64,000 nucleotides of DNA from Sutcliffiella horikoshii (GCF_002157855.1 NZ_CP020880.1:2666001-2730000); one strand, 5' to 3'. Counted from the stretch's first letter, positions 16,901-26,513 are shown. Numbers and translations are program-made. The notes: generated by a model from the letters alone, not told the origin.

Positions 16901-16926
16901 AACGAGCCGGAGATACTTGGCTCGTT
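16901..16926. terminator. bidirectional terminator after prli42
   Basis: AACGAGCC (16901-16908) pairs with GGCTCGTT (16919-16926) with T-runs on both strands. It serves prli42 and the convergent membrane-protein gene ending at 16933. Confidence 0.85.
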
Positions 16927-16932
16927 TTTTAA

Positions 16933-17298
16933 TTAACTGTAAAGCTTTAAAAGGGAATCAATATTTAACAGAAAAACTACAAACACAACATTCATAAGCA
17001 GTGTAATAATAAATTCCTTAGATTCCTTAATATAAAGATATTGAATGATTGCCTGGAGGCAAAACAGAACTGTAAAAAAGATAACAAAGAGATGCTCTAT
17101 TTGAAGTACACCTGTTTCTATAACGGCCGGGTACGTAATAAAGACTAAAATGACACAAATAATCCTTCCGAGCACATCTATTTTCTTCCCTTTTGGATCT
17201 GTAAGCTTCGCACGTTTTATTCCCAGTAACTTTCTCACTGCTACATCCACGAATACAAGCGCTACTGCTATTGTTAACATCAACCACACAAAAGTCAT
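16933..17298 (-). CDS. four-TM membrane protein, DUF4181-like
   Basis: The 121-residue protein has four hydrophobic segments. The cytosolic loop VRKLLGIKRAKLTDPKGKKID resembles the signature of DUF4181 small membrane proteins common in Bacillus (loop quoted in part elsewhere: KLLGIKRAKLTD). No function is known. It follows the next membrane gene by 15 bases in the same direction, so they probably form an operon. The ATG follows GAGAGGGGTGTTGGC. Confidence 0.65.
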   Translation of the reverse strand: MTFVWLMLTIAVALVFVDVAVRKLLGIKRAKLTDPKGKKIDVLGRIICVILVFITYPAVIETGVLQIEHLFVIFFTVLFCLQAIIQYLYIKESKEFIITLLMNVVFVVFLLNIDSLLKLYS

Positions 17299-17313
17299 GC
17301 CAACACCCCTCTC

Positions 17314-17847
17314 CTATAAAACTCTACGAAATTGCGCTATTTGTACCAGCAGAACAATCTCCATGATAATGGAGAAAATTAGAGCAATAATTAATAAGAA
17401 TCCCAATACCTCTCCCACCATAAAGCCCACCAAAACAAAAATACTCACTCCCACATACATCGTGAGTCTAGTCCTAGCCTGTTGTGCTACTTCAAATTGA
17501 CCTTTGCTTTCTGCCACTTTAATCAGCCTACTGATGATGAGATACATCAGAATTAGGTGCAACACTCCAAGCCCTGTATAGTAAAGAGCGTTAAAAAAGT
17601 AATCCCCATTGTAACTCATTGGGTCTGCCGCATTGGCTTTCGGTATGAAAAAAGTGGGAAAAGATATGATTGCAATACCAACTGCCCAACTTCTCTCCTT
17701 CTCAAAATCAAGTTGCATCAACCCATATGCAATCATGGAATAACCCACAAAATCCGGTATTATATCTACATACTCAATGTTTATGTCTATTAATACAAAA
17801 AGTAATCCCCATAATATTTTTGTAAGTCCTCTATATGTATCATACAT
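17314..17847 (-). CDS. hypothetical multi-TM membrane protein
   Basis: The 177-residue protein has about five TM segments. The first third (KILWGLLFVLIDINIEYVDI, IPDFVGYSMIAYGL) has the pattern of small uncharacterised Bacillus integral membrane proteins with an amphipathic IPDFVGY motif. The start at 17847 has GGGGGGAT upstream. It is the first gene of a two-gene unit with the DUF4181-like gene. No function can be proposed. Confidence 0.65.
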   Translation of the reverse strand: MYDTYRGLTKILWGLLFVLIDINIEYVDIIPDFVGYSMIAYGLMQLDFEKERSWAVGIAIISFPTFFIPKANAADPMSYNGDYFFNALYYTGLGVLHLILMYLIISRLIKVAESKGQFEVAQQARTRLTMYVGVSIFVLVGFMVGEVLGFLLIIALIFSIIMEIVLLVQIAQFRRVL

Positions 17848-17933
17848 ATTATCCCCCCTCAAACAAAAAGTCTATTGCTTAGTAATACGTTTAAAAACTC
17901 CTGAAGTTTCAATATTTATTCCAAATAAAAAAA

Positions 17934-17952
17934 CCGAACCAAATGGGTCCGG
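17934..17952 (-). terminator. terminator of the 3-hydroxyanthranilate/TRAP cluster
   Basis: CCGAACC pairs with GGGTCCGG (one mismatch and a shift) and is followed by seven Ts on the minus strand, just past the DctM stop. Confidence 0.75.
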
Positions 17953-17959
17953 CATCTTT

Positions 17960-19240
17960 TTAGAAACCAAGCATCCTTGGAATAAACAACACAGCGTCTG
18001 CCCAATATGTAATAATCATCAAGATGAAAATTCCCATTAATAGAAATGGGGTGGTAGCCTTTATTAGCTTCTCGATTTTCACATCCGCAATGGAGGAGAC
18101 AACAAACAGGCCAGTTCCAACAGGAGGGGTTAAAAGTCCAATGGTCAAATTGATACAGATGATGACGCCGAAGTGGATAGGATCAATCCCAAATGCCACA
18201 ACAAGAGGCATCAATACAGGAATTAATATAATTAATGCGGCAATGCCGTCCAAAACCGCCCCGAGCAATAGAAGCATCAAATTCACCATCAATAAGAAAA
18301 CTAGCGGATTTTCTGAAATACTTAACATACCGTCAGCAACAAGTTGCGGGATTTGTTCAAACGCTATCATCCAACCAAAGATGTTTGCCATCGCAATAAG
18401 AAACGTTACGGTGGCGGTACTTATTACCGTGTTCATCAATAGCTTTGGAATGTTTTTCAGTTTCAATTCCTTATAAAGGAACATGCCTACTATCAGAGCA
18501 ACGAAACATGCTACCGCAGCCGATTCCGTCGGGGTAAATGCACCGCTTAATATACCAAAAATAATGATAAATGGAACGCTTAATGCAGGTATGACATACA
18601 AACCGTGATGTAGAATTTCTTTAAACGATGAACGTTCACTTTTGGGGAAATTGTACTTATAACCCATAAAGGCAATGAGACCTATAAAACCTAGACCATA
18701 TATGATTCCGGGAATTATTCCCGCCATGAATAACCCACCTATGGAGGTGCCAGAGAGAGTTCCATAAATGATAAATATCATGCTTGGAGGAATGATAGGG
18801 GCGACAATGGAGGAGGCAAGGGTGAGCGCAGAGGAAAACTCTCTTTTGTACCCTTCTCTTTCCATTTCCGGGACCATGACTTTACTCATCATCGCAGCTT
18901 GAGCATTTGCTGAACCCAATATGGACGCAATAAACATATTGGATATAATCGTAACATAAGCCAGGCCACCCCTCACGTGACCAATTAATGTTTTGGAGAA
19001 CTTTACGAGCCTTGTCGTAATTCCCCCGCTATTCATCAATTCGCCCGCGAGCATGAAGAGTGGGATTGCCAATAACCCGAAATTTTCTAACCCAGAATAC
19101 AAACGCATAGGTGTGGATTCCAGAAGCACCGGGCTTCCTACAAGTAAGAAGTACAAAACAGTTGTCATACCTAATACGAGAGAGATAGGAATACCAATGA
19201 GTAAAAATACAAAAAACAAGACAATTACTAGTATCGTCAT
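17960..19240 (-). CDS. dctM: TRAP transporter large permease (DctM family)
   Basis: The 426-residue polytopic protein is the ion-coupled transport subunit of a TRAP system. Its GLENFGLLAIPLFMLAGELMNSGG and SNMFIASILGSANAQAA segments are characteristic of DctM (quoted in parts). Last gene of the aromatic cluster, it overlaps dctQ by 4 bases (ATGA). Together with DctQ and DctP it should import a carboxylate. From context this is an aromatic or pathway acid such as anthranilate or 3-hydroxyanthranilate, but specificity cannot be read. Confidence 0.9.
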   Translation of the reverse strand: MTILVIVLFFVFLLIGIPISLVLGMTTVLYFLLVGSPVLLESTPMRLYSGLENFGLLAIPLFMLAGELMNSGGITTRLVKFSKTLIGHVRGGLAYVTIISNMFIASILGSANAQAAMMSKVMVPEMEREGYKREFSSALTLASSIVAPIIPPSMIFIIYGTLSGTSIGGLFMAGIIPGIIYGLGFIGLIAFMGYKYNFPKSERSSFKEILHHGLYVIPALSVPFIIIFGILSGAFTPTESAAVACFVALIVGMFLYKELKLKNIPKLLMNTVISTATVTFLIAMANIFGWMIAFEQIPQLVADGMLSISENPLVFLLMVNLMLLLLGAVLDGIAALIILIPVLMPLVVAFGIDPIHFGVIICINLTIGLLTPPVGTGLFVVSSIADVKIEKLIKATTPFLLMGIFILMIITYWADAVLFIPRMLGF

Positions 19241-19716
19241 TCTACTACTCCCTCCCGGAAAACAACTAGAAAGTTAGTCAAAATATGAAACGCTGCACAA
19301 GTTAGGCCGATTGGGACTGCGCTGTATGGTATCCACATGGGTAATAGAATACCACTTGATTTTTGCAAGGCAACATTGGGAGATAGTATCCAAGTATAGG
19401 TATAATAAAGAATGACGAAAAGAAATAAAAGCATACAAATATGACCGATTAAGGTTAATACCTTTCTGATATTTGTTGGCACATACTCCAGGAATATCGA
19501 AACAGAAGCCTGGGACTTATATTTCAGTCCCAAGCTACCTCCAATAAAGCTGATCCAGATTAATAGAAAGATTGATACTTCCCCGGCCCATGACAAGGGG
19601 GAGTTTAGGAAGTATCGGAAGGCTACTGATAATGTTATGATAACCGCCATGCACAACATTAAAAATGCAGCGAGAATTTTCTCGACTTTGGCTATTCCTT
19701 CACTGATTCTCATCAT
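19237..19716 (-). CDS. dctQ: TRAP transporter small permease (DctQ family)
   Basis: The 159-residue protein has four TM helices with the DctQ features SPLSWAGEVSIFLLIWISFIGG and the K-rich loop after it (quoted in parts; length normal). It forms the membrane complex with DctM. GGGGGAAG precedes the double ATG. It lies between dctP (24 bases upstream) and dctM. Confidence 0.88.
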   Translation of the reverse strand: MMRISEGIAKVEKILAAFLMLCMAVIITLSVAFRYFLNSPLSWAGEVSIFLLIWISFIGGSLGLKYKSQASVSIFLEYVPTNIRKVLTLIGHICMLLFLFVILYYTYTWILSPNVALQKSSGILLPMWIPYSAVPIGLTCAAFHILTNFLVVFREGVVE

Positions 19717-19740
19717 TCTTGTGACTTCCCCCTTTAAATC

Positions 19741-20748
19741 TTATTTTCTATACGTATCAATAAATTCTTTAATTAGAGGATCTGAATCTTTGTATTTTGC
19801 ATCAAACTCTGCAATCTGGTCTGCAAATGCATCTGCTGGGATATCATAAATTTTCATTCCATTGTCGCTTAATGTTTGCCTGAATTCTTCTTCCTGACCA
19901 GAGCGAGTATTTACTGCAAAATCGGTGGCTACTGTTAGTGCATCACGAACTAACTTTTGGTCTGCTTCTGACATTCCTTCAAATGTGGATTTATTTACGA
20001 TGGCAACGGATGGCCAAACCATATGGTTGGTAACAGCTCCATATTTTACGACTTCATAATATTTATTAGTGATGGCAGCATCCAAATCCATGTCCATCCC
20101 GTCAATTACGCCTGTTTGAACAGCTGCGTAAACTTCAGGAAGGGGCAATCCTTCAGGCGAGGCGCCTGCAGAACGATAAAAATCTTGCATCGGAGGACTT
20201 GGCGTTACACGTAATTTTAAACCTGCCATATCTTCTGGGGAAGTCACTTCCTTGTCTTTGAAAAGCATGACACGTTGACCAGCAAACAGATAATCCAATC
20301 CAACAAGGCCTTGCTCATCCAATGTAGCCAAAATCTTTTTAGAAACCTCAGAGGTCCTAGCTTCATGTGCTGCATTGATATCTTCAAATGCATATGGCAT
20401 AAACCATGCGGCAAAAGAAGGAGAGCGGGAACTCATATAAGCTGCCGTGATCAATCCAAAGTCTACGGATCCTGCCTCAATCTGTTGAACCATATCTGCC
20501 TCTGTTCCAAGCTGGCTTGCGGGATAGATTTCCACTTTCATTCTTCCATCGGACTTATTTTCTAGTTCTTCTGCAAATTTTTCCGCAGCCTGATGCCACA
20601 TATGGTTGGTTGGGGTAATATGTGCTAATTTAAAGGAATATGTCTTACCTGATTCATCTCCGCTTGCTTCGTCTCCTCCACATGCTGCGAGCAACAGTAA
20701 TAGTGACATGACCATCATCATAACTATACTTCGAATCACCTTTTTCAT
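19741..20748 (-). CDS. dctP: TRAP substrate-binding lipoprotein (DctP family)
   Basis: The 335-residue protein has a signal peptide with the lipobox LLAAC (Cys23), so it is a membrane-anchored extracellular binding protein. KLAHITPTNHMWHQAAEKFA and the LRVTPSPPMQDFYRSAGASP region with the ligand-carboxylate binding Arg are typical of DctP proteins. Placed between the catabolic genes and the permease subunits, it probably binds a substrate of the pathway. Confidence 0.9.
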   Translation of the reverse strand: MKKVIRSIVMMMVMSLLLLLAACGGDEASGDESGKTYSFKLAHITPTNHMWHQAAEKFAEELENKSDGRMKVEIYPASQLGTEADMVQQIEAGSVDFGLITAAYMSSRSPSFAAWFMPYAFEDINAAHEARTSEVSKKILATLDEQGLVGLDYLFAGQRVMLFKDKEVTSPEDMAGLKLRVTPSPPMQDFYRSAGASPEGLPLPEVYAAVQTGVIDGMDMDLDAAITNKYYEVVKYGAVTNHMVWPSVAIVNKSTFEGMSEADQKLVRDALTVATDFAVNTRSGQEEEFRQTLSDNGMKIYDIPADAFADQIAEFDAKYKDSDPLIKEFIDTYRK

Positions 20749-20770
20749 CGTTCTCCCCCTTTATTTTTCC

Positions 20771-20962
20771 TTATTCATCAAATTGTGCCTTTGTAACACC
20801 GCCTGTGCCCCAATTTTCCTTAGGTACCTCCATGAGCAAAACCCTAACTTGTTCAGGGGAGGTTCCAAGGGTATTAGTGATCGCTTGAGTGACACTTCGA
20901 ATCAATTCTTGCTTTTGTTCAACACTTCTACCTTCCAACAAATGAATGTGAGTGATCGGCAT
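20771..20962 (-). CDS. 4-oxalocrotonate (2-hydroxymuconate) tautomerase
   Basis: The 63-residue protein begins MPITHIHLLEGRS; after removal of Met, Pro1 is the catalytic base of the tautomerase superfamily. A conserved RVLLMEVPKENWG segment carries the later active-site Arg. It isomerises the enol 2-hydroxymuconate to the keto form used by the decarboxylase encoded just upstream. AAAGGAGTACCTAT precedes the ATG. Confidence 0.9.
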   Translation of the reverse strand: MPITHIHLLEGRSVEQKQELIRSVTQAITNTLGTSPEQVRVLLMEVPKENWGTGGVTKAQFDE

Positions 20963-20974
20963 ATAGGTACTCCT

Positions 20975-21748
20975 TTACAACTCGACGTACAATTTCAATG
21001 TTCCTAACTGATCATAGTGAACCTCTATTACATCCCCGTTATAGACATTAATTGCTTCCGTAATTCCACCAGCAAGAACCACCATTCCAGGTTTGACTGA
21101 AAAGCCTTCGCGGTCCAACATTTTCACCAATTCCACAATAGACTTTACGGGGTGATCCAATACTGCCGCTCCCACTCCTGATTGAACCGTCTCTCCGTTC
21201 CTCGCCATGGATACTCCAACCTTATCCCAAGAAGTGAAGTATGGAGAGAATGCTTGATTTCCTAGAATGAACTTAGAAGAAGATGCATTGTCTGCCACCA
21301 CATCCTCTAGCGTAAAGGAGAAGTTACGATATCTGCTGTCAATCACCTCTATGGCAGGGAAGATGCATTCTGTTGCCATCCAAACATCACGAACGGTAAT
21401 TTGATCTCCTTTCAGTTCTTTGTTAAGAATAAACGCAAATTCAGGCTCCACCCGCGGATGAATGAGATTGCCAATATGTAAGGTGGGCTCCGTCAATTCC
21501 ATAGAAGATGTTAATCTACCATAAATAGCTTCTTCCACTCCCACTGACAATTGTTTTGCCTTACTGGTCAATCCCATTTTCCAGCCAATTAATCTGTCTC
21601 CATTGTTGATAGCTTGGTCCATGCTCAACTTTTGAATTTCATAGGCATGCTCCACATTCATATTCGGATGAGAGAGAGAAATTTTATCCATCTCTTGTCC
21701 ATTTTTTTGGTGATCTGCCACATGTTTTGCAATTTGAAGTAAGTCCAA
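20975..21748 (-). CDS. nbaG: 4-oxalocrotonate decarboxylase
   Basis: The 257-residue protein belongs to the hydratase/decarboxylase family. Sequence details (GWKMGLTSKAKQ, HPRVEPEFAF, VIDSRYRNFSF, VVADNASSS, AGGITEA) agree with XylI/DmpH/NbaG rather than with the hydratase branch, so it should decarboxylate 2-oxo-3-hexenedioate to 2-oxopent-4-enoate. A paralogue of the hydratase branch lies at 23714-24493. The start is TTG behind AGGAGGATCTATA. Confidence 0.85.
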   Translation of the reverse strand: MDLLQIAKHVADHQKNGQEMDKISLSHPNMNVEHAYEIQKLSMDQAINNGDRLIGWKMGLTSKAKQLSVGVEEAIYGRLTSSMELTEPTLHIGNLIHPRVEPEFAFILNKELKGDQITVRDVWMATECIFPAIEVIDSRYRNFSFTLEDVVADNASSSKFILGNQAFSPYFTSWDKVGVSMARNGETVQSGVGAAVLDHPVKSIVELVKMLDREGFSVKPGMVVLAGGITEAINVYNGDVIEVHYDQLGTLKLYVEL

Positions 21749-21762
21749 TATAGATCCTCCTC

Positions 21763-22776
21763 TTAAGCTTTCACGGTCTTTTTGGCCATTTCAGCAGCAA
21801 TATCGACAATCATGTCTTCTTGTCCGCCGACTACTTTTCGTTTGCCTAATTCTATTAATATATCTTTTGCATCTACCTTAAACTGTTTTGCCGCTTTGTT
21901 TGCATGAACCAAGAAACTAGAGTATACGCCTGCATATCCAAGCAGCAGTCCTTCCCTTGTGATTTCTTGCGGCTTCTGCAAAATAGGCGCGACAATTTCC
22001 TCGGCCACATCCATCATTTTATATACATCAATACCAGTCTGAATATTTAGCCTGTCTAGTACAGAGACCAGCACTTCTGTCTGTGTATTACCAGCCCCGG
22101 CCCCAAGGCAACGAATGCTTCCATCTATTCTGGTTGCCCCTTGTTCAATAGCTACTAACGAATTGGCCACCGCTAATGAGAGATTGTTGTGAGCATGGAA
22201 CCCAATTGGTACATCCAAACTGTTTCGCAAACAATGAACTCTTTCTTTTACTTGATGTGGTAAAAGAGCCCCCGCAGAATCAACTACATAAACGACATCC
22301 GCTCCATAGCTTTCCATCAAGCTTGCCTGTTCAAGCAATTTTTCTGTTGGCGCCATATGAGACATCATCAGAAAACCAACAGCTTCTAGGCCAAGCTCTT
22401 TTGCAAAAGATATATGCTGCTTAGATACATCCGCTTCCGTGACATGAGTAGCAATTCGGGCTACTTTGGCACCACGGCTTGCCGCTTCTTTCAAATGCTG
22501 AACAGTACCTATCCCGGGAAGCAACAAAACGACTATTTTCGCTTTGGTCACAACTTCTGTTGCGGCGCTGATCAAATCCATTTCATTTGTATGCGACAAT
22601 CCGTATTGAAGGGAAGATCCTCCGAGTCCATCACCATGGGACACTTCAATAACAGGAACATCCGCATCATCCAATGCTTTGGCAACTTTCCTCACTTGAT
22701 CCACGGTAAATTGATGACTGATAGCATGACTGCCATCCCTTAAAGCAACCTCAGTAATCCATACATCACGTTTCAA
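21763..22776 (-). CDS. nbaI: 4-hydroxy-2-oxovalerate aldolase
   Basis: The 337-residue HMGL-like TIM-barrel aldolase has the N-terminal metal motif EVALRDGSHA and GFHAHNNLSLAVANS with the two metal-ligand His residues. It cleaves 4-hydroxy-2-oxovalerate to pyruvate and acetaldehyde and normally channels acetaldehyde to its dehydrogenase partner, encoded immediately upstream. The start is TTG with GGGGAGG upstream. Confidence 0.93.
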   Translation of the reverse strand: MKRDVWITEVALRDGSHAISHQFTVDQVRKVAKALDDADVPVIEVSHGDGLGGSSLQYGLSHTNEMDLISAATEVVTKAKIVVLLLPGIGTVQHLKEAASRGAKVARIATHVTEADVSKQHISFAKELGLEAVGFLMMSHMAPTEKLLEQASLMESYGADVVYVVDSAGALLPHQVKERVHCLRNSLDVPIGFHAHNNLSLAVANSLVAIEQGATRIDGSIRCLGAGAGNTQTEVLVSVLDRLNIQTGIDVYKMMDVAEEIVAPILQKPQEITREGLLLGYAGVYSSFLVHANKAAKQFKVDAKDILIELGKRKVVGGQEDMIVDIAAEMAKKTVKA

Positions 22777-22795
22777 CCTTTTGGCCTCCCCTCTC

Positions 22796-23695
22796 TTATG
22801 TAGCTTTAACTGCTTTAGTTCTTTTTCCTGCCAATCTATTTGCTTTTTCTTCTCCTACTTTTACAGCTGCTGCAGTCATGATATCCAGATTACCTGAGAA
22901 ATCTGGCAGGTAATCCCCCGCTCCCTTTACTTCTATGAAAATACTGACCTTATCTCCATCAAAAATCGGTTCTGTGCGAAGTCTATAACCTGGTACATAC
23001 TCTTGAATTTCTTCTACACGTCTAGCTATCGCGGCACTTATTTGTTCTTCTTTTCCTTTCGCATTTTGCACTTGGCAGTAAACCGTATCTCTCATTAAAA
23101 TCGGTGGTTCTGCAGGATTCAGAATAATGATCGCTTTACCATTTTTAGCTCCACCTATTTTTTCCATGGCACGGGCTGTAGTAGTAGTAAATTCATCTAT
23201 ATTCATACGTGTCCCAGGACCAGCACTTTTACTTGCAATAGTTGCAACAATTTCCGCATACTCCACTTCGCACACTTGACTGACAGCATGAATGATTGGG
23301 ATGGTAGCTTGTCCACCACAAGTAACCATGTTCACTACAGGTTTATTTATGTGCTCCAACAGGTTTACGGTAGGGACGACAAATGGACCGATAGCTGCGG
23401 GAGTAAGATCGATCAGATGTTTTCCCGTCTTATTCAGAGCCTCTGCATGCCTGTAATGGGCTTTAGCAGAGGTTGCATCAAAAAGGATGTCTGCAAGATC
23501 CGGCTTTTCTAGAAAACCATCCACTCCATTCATAATTATGGTATGACCGTAAGCCTTTGCACGTCTAAGGCCATCTGAGTGAGGATCTATGCCAATCATG
23601 GCCGTCAGTTCCAGGGACTTGGAACGATGAAGTTTAAGCATTAGATCTGTACCGATGTTTCCTGAACCAATAATCGCTACTTTCACTTTCCCCAA
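22796..23695 (-). CDS. nbaJ: acetaldehyde dehydrogenase (acylating)
   Basis: The 299-residue enzyme oxidises acetaldehyde to acetyl-CoA with NAD and CoA. The Rossmann motif [17 protein letters not shown] is at the N-terminus and the catalytic Cys lies in [12 protein letters not shown] near residue 125. It forms the aldolase-dehydrogenase complex with the downstream gene product. The start is TTG behind GGAGGAGTACGCT. Confidence 0.93.
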   Translation of the reverse strand: MGKVKVAIIGSGNIGTDLMLKLHRSKSLELTAMIGIDPHSDGLRRAKAYGHTIIMNGVDGFLEKPDLADILFDATSAKAHYRHAEALNKTGKHLIDLTPAAIGPFVVPTVNLLEHINKPVVNMVTCGGQATIPIIHAVSQVCEVEYAEIVATIASKSAGPGTRMNIDEFTTTTARAMEKIGGAKNGKAIIILNPAEPPILMRDTVYCQVQNAKGKEEQISAAIARRVEEIQEYVPGYRLRTEPIFDGDKVSIFIEVKGAGDYLPDFSGNLDIMTAAAVKVGEEKANRLAGKRTKAVKAT

Positions 23696-23713
23696 AGCGT
23701 ACTCCTCCTCTCT

Positions 23714-24493
23714 TTATTCAAACTTTACTTTTACCTCTCCGAGTGTTTGGAATTTGGCCACGAATTCGTTGCCCTCTTCTGCTTTAACTGCCGCGGATAA
23801 GGCACCTGAGAGGATTACTTCATTCGCTTTCAATGTAATTCCAAACTCAGCTAGTTTATTAGCAAGCCAAGCGACACAATAGGCTGGATCTCCTAAAGCC
23901 GCTTTCCCGACACCTTCATTCATTAATTGTTGATTCTTATAAAACGACATCTTCTCTTCCTTAAGGTTAATTTGATGCGGCTGGAGCTTTTTATCCCCTA
24001 ACACGTACAGGCCAGAAGAAGCATTATCCGCTATCGTGTCACATAGTTTGATTTTCCATCCTGCTACGCGACTGTCCACAACCTCTAATGCAGCAACAAC
24101 ATATTCTGTCGCATCCAATACATCCTCCACCGTCACATTGGGACCAGTTAAGTCCTTTTTTAAAAAGAATGCTATTTCTCCTTCCACTTTCGGTTCGAGA
24201 AGTTGCCGGCGTGAAATAACCCCACCATTTCTCACTTCCATTGATTGAAGAAGGTGACCATAGTCGGGTTCGTCTACACCAAGAAGCTGTTGCATGGCCA
24301 GTGACGTAAGTCCGATTTTTTTCCCACTGATTGTTTCTCCATTTTCTAGCTTCACCTGAATGTTATCCATTTGAATGTTGTATGCTTCTTTCACTGTTAA
24401 GTCCGGGTTCATATTCGTTAAAGGCGATACACCTTTTCTTGTTTTTTCAGCGTTCATCAACAGGTCTGAAAACTCTCTCGTTTGAATGGTCAA
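23714..24493 (-). CDS. nbaH: 2-oxopent-4-enoate hydratase
   Basis: The 259-residue protein is a paralogue of the decarboxylase at 20975-21748 but matches the hydratase branch (KKIGLTSLAMQ, EPDYGHLL, LCDTIADNASSGLYVLG, LSGALSAA). It adds water to 2-oxopent-4-enoate, giving 4-hydroxy-2-oxovalerate for the aldolase. The start is TTG behind GAGAGGAGTTCC. Confidence 0.87.
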   Translation of the reverse strand: MTIQTREFSDLLMNAEKTRKGVSPLTNMNPDLTVKEAYNIQMDNIQVKLENGETISGKKIGLTSLAMQQLLGVDEPDYGHLLQSMEVRNGGVISRRQLLEPKVEGEIAFFLKKDLTGPNVTVEDVLDATEYVVAALEVVDSRVAGWKIKLCDTIADNASSGLYVLGDKKLQPHQINLKEEKMSFYKNQQLMNEGVGKAALGDPAYCVAWLANKLAEFGITLKANEVILSGALSAAVKAEEGNEFVAKFQTLGEVKVKFE

Positions 24494-24515
24494 TTATAGG
24501 AACTCCTCTCTAGCA

Positions 24516-25991
24516 TCAAAGTTTTACCGTAACATTCGACAATTCACTGTAAAAATCAAAGCTGTGCATGCCGCCTTCCCTGCCAATACCGCTTTGCTTC
24601 ATCCCACCGAATGGAGTCCTTAAATCTCTTAAATACCAAGTATTGATCCAGATGATTCCCGCCTCAATTTCTCTTGCAACACGATGTGCACGGCGAAGAT
24701 CATTCGTCCAGATTGTTGCACCCAGCCCATAATGAGTATCATTAGCTTGCTCCAATACTTCTTCTTCTGTTTCAAACGGAATAACGGTGACGACAGGGCC
24801 GAAGATTTCTTCTTTGACACATCTTGCATGTCTATCTAGTCCAACGACAATCGTCGGTTCAATGAAATACCCTTTATCAACAAAGTCAGGTCTCCCTCCA
24901 CCTGTCAAAATGGTCCCGCCTTCTTCTTTCGCTATTTCAATATAGGAGAGGACCCGTTCGTAGTGTTCTTTACTGATCACTGCACCTACTTTTGTAGCTG
25001 GATTAAAAGGATCTCCGGTTTGTAGTTCTTTAGTTCTGGCAGTGAACTTTTCAAGAAACGATTCATAGATTGCACTCTCCACATAGATTCTTGAACCACA
25101 AAGGCATACTTCCCCTTGGTTCATGAAACTCGATTTGAGCGTTGTATCAATAACCTCATCCAAGTTGGAATCCGCAAAGATGATATTTGGATTTTTCCCA
25201 CCTAGCTCATAAGATAACTTTTTAAGCGTAGGAGCTGCCGCTTTCATGATTGCAGATCCAGTTTTGGTTTCCCCTGTAAAAGTAATTGCATCCACACCTG
25301 GATGCTCGGTTAATGCAGAACCGGCCGAATCAGCTCCAAAACCATGCACGAGATTAATGATCCCATCTGGTACACCTGCATTTTTGCAAATTTCCGCCAG
25401 AACAGTTGCTGTCATTGGGGACCATTCCGCAGGCTTCATGACCGCAGTATTACCTGCCGCAAGACATGGGGCTAATTTCCAAGTCAATAAGAGTAAAGGT
25501 AGATTCCAAGGATTGATCATCCCAACGACTCCTACCGGTCTTCTAATAGAATAATGAAGCGCCACATTATCTTGTTGGTAGGATTCTCCTCCCATAGATG
25601 TTAAAAAGTCTGCGAAAAAATAAAAGTTGTAAGCAGATCTGGTGATGTCCATTTCAAGAGCCAATTCGTATGGCTTGCCAGTATCCATAGACTCCAAGAC
25701 AGCTAGTTCTTCTTTTCTCTCTAAAATTCCATCTCCTATTCTTCGCAATAAATCTGACCGCTCTTTGGTGGTATACTTTTTCCAAGGACCTTTTAACGCT
25801 TTTCTTGCAGCAGTAACCGCACGATCAACTTCCTCTTTCCCCCCTTCCGCCACTTTACCGATCACTTCTTCTGTTGCAGGATTTATATTATCGAAGGTTT
25901 TCAAGTTAATAGAATCGATGTAATCGCCGTCGATAAAGTGCCGACAATCTATCGGCTTGATTTTCCCAGGAATAAACTCTTTAACTTGCAT
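24516..25991 (-). CDS. nbaE: 2-aminomuconic 6-semialdehyde dehydrogenase
   Basis: The 491-residue NAD-dependent aldehyde dehydrogenase has the catalytic Glu motif YELGGKNPN, the catalytic Cys in NQGEVCLCGSRIYV, and PWNLPLLLLTWKLAPCLAAGN (read in parts) in the cofactor domain. Next to HAO, ACMSD and the deaminase it should oxidise 2-aminomuconate semialdehyde to 2-aminomuconate. The ATG at 25991 has AGGGTGGG upstream, while a longer TTG form would include that ribosome site. Confidence 0.9.
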   Translation of the reverse strand: MQVKEFIPGKIKPIDCRHFIDGDYIDSINLKTFDNINPATEEVIGKVAEGGKEEVDRAVTAARKALKGPWKKYTTKERSDLLRRIGDGILERKEELAVLESMDTGKPYELALEMDITRSAYNFYFFADFLTSMGGESYQQDNVALHYSIRRPVGVVGMINPWNLPLLLLTWKLAPCLAAGNTAVMKPAEWSPMTATVLAEICKNAGVPDGIINLVHGFGADSAGSALTEHPGVDAITFTGETKTGSAIMKAAAPTLKKLSYELGGKNPNIIFADSNLDEVIDTTLKSSFMNQGEVCLCGSRIYVESAIYESFLEKFTARTKELQTGDPFNPATKVGAVISKEHYERVLSYIEIAKEEGGTILTGGGRPDFVDKGYFIEPTIVVGLDRHARCVKEEIFGPVVTVIPFETEEEVLEQANDTHYGLGATIWTNDLRRAHRVAREIEAGIIWINTWYLRDLRTPFGGMKQSGIGREGGMHSFDFYSELSNVTVKL

Positions 25992-26051
25992 CAGACAACC
26001 CACCCTTTCCAAAATGAAGACTCCCTCTCATCCAAGAGAGAGAAGGAGTCG

Positions 26052-26513
26052 TTACTCTGCAACTTCAACAATCAATTCTATTTCGATGGCCGTATTGTTA
26101 GGCAGTTGTGCCATGCCTACTGCAGAACGGGCATGTTTTCCTCTATCACCGAATACCTCAACCAATAAGTCTGATGCCCCGTTCATCACCTTAGGCTGAT
26201 CAGTAAAATCTTCTGTGCTATTGACAAAGCCCAACATTTTAACGATTTTTTTCACCCTACTTAATTCACCTAGCTCATGCTTTAAAACACTTAATAGATT
26301 TAGCATCGACTGGCGGGAAGCAAGGTACCCTTCTTCAATGGTAAAGTCTCTGCCCAATTTGCCATGATATTGATCTACCCCTTGGCCTGCGGTGAAAATC
26401 AGATTACCTACTTTGACATGACTGACATAGTTACCGACTGCCGGACGTATATCTCTTAACTCAAGACCTAATTGTTTCAGCTTTTCCTCTGGAGTCATCA
26501 GCTTTTGTTCCAT
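26052..26513 (-). CDS. nbaF: RidA-family 2-aminomuconate deaminase
   Basis: The 153-residue protein has the RidA/YjgF fold signature (VGNLIFTAGQG, ASRQSMLNLLSVLKHELG, ARSAVGMAQLPNNTAIEIE) with the conserved Arg that binds the substrate carboxylate. In this pathway it converts 2-aminomuconate to 4-oxalocrotonate plus ammonia. AAAGGAGACCGACT gives a clear start at 26513, which lies 53 bases inside the upstream ACMSD gene, an unusually long overlap. Confidence 0.88.
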   Translation of the reverse strand: MEQKLMTPEEKLKQLGLELRDIRPAVGNYVSHVKVGNLIFTAGQGVDQYHGKLGRDFTIEEGYLASRQSMLNLLSVLKHELGELSRVKKIVKMLGFVNSTEDFTDQPKVMNGASDLLVEVFGDRGKHARSAVGMAQLPNNTAIEIELIVEVAE

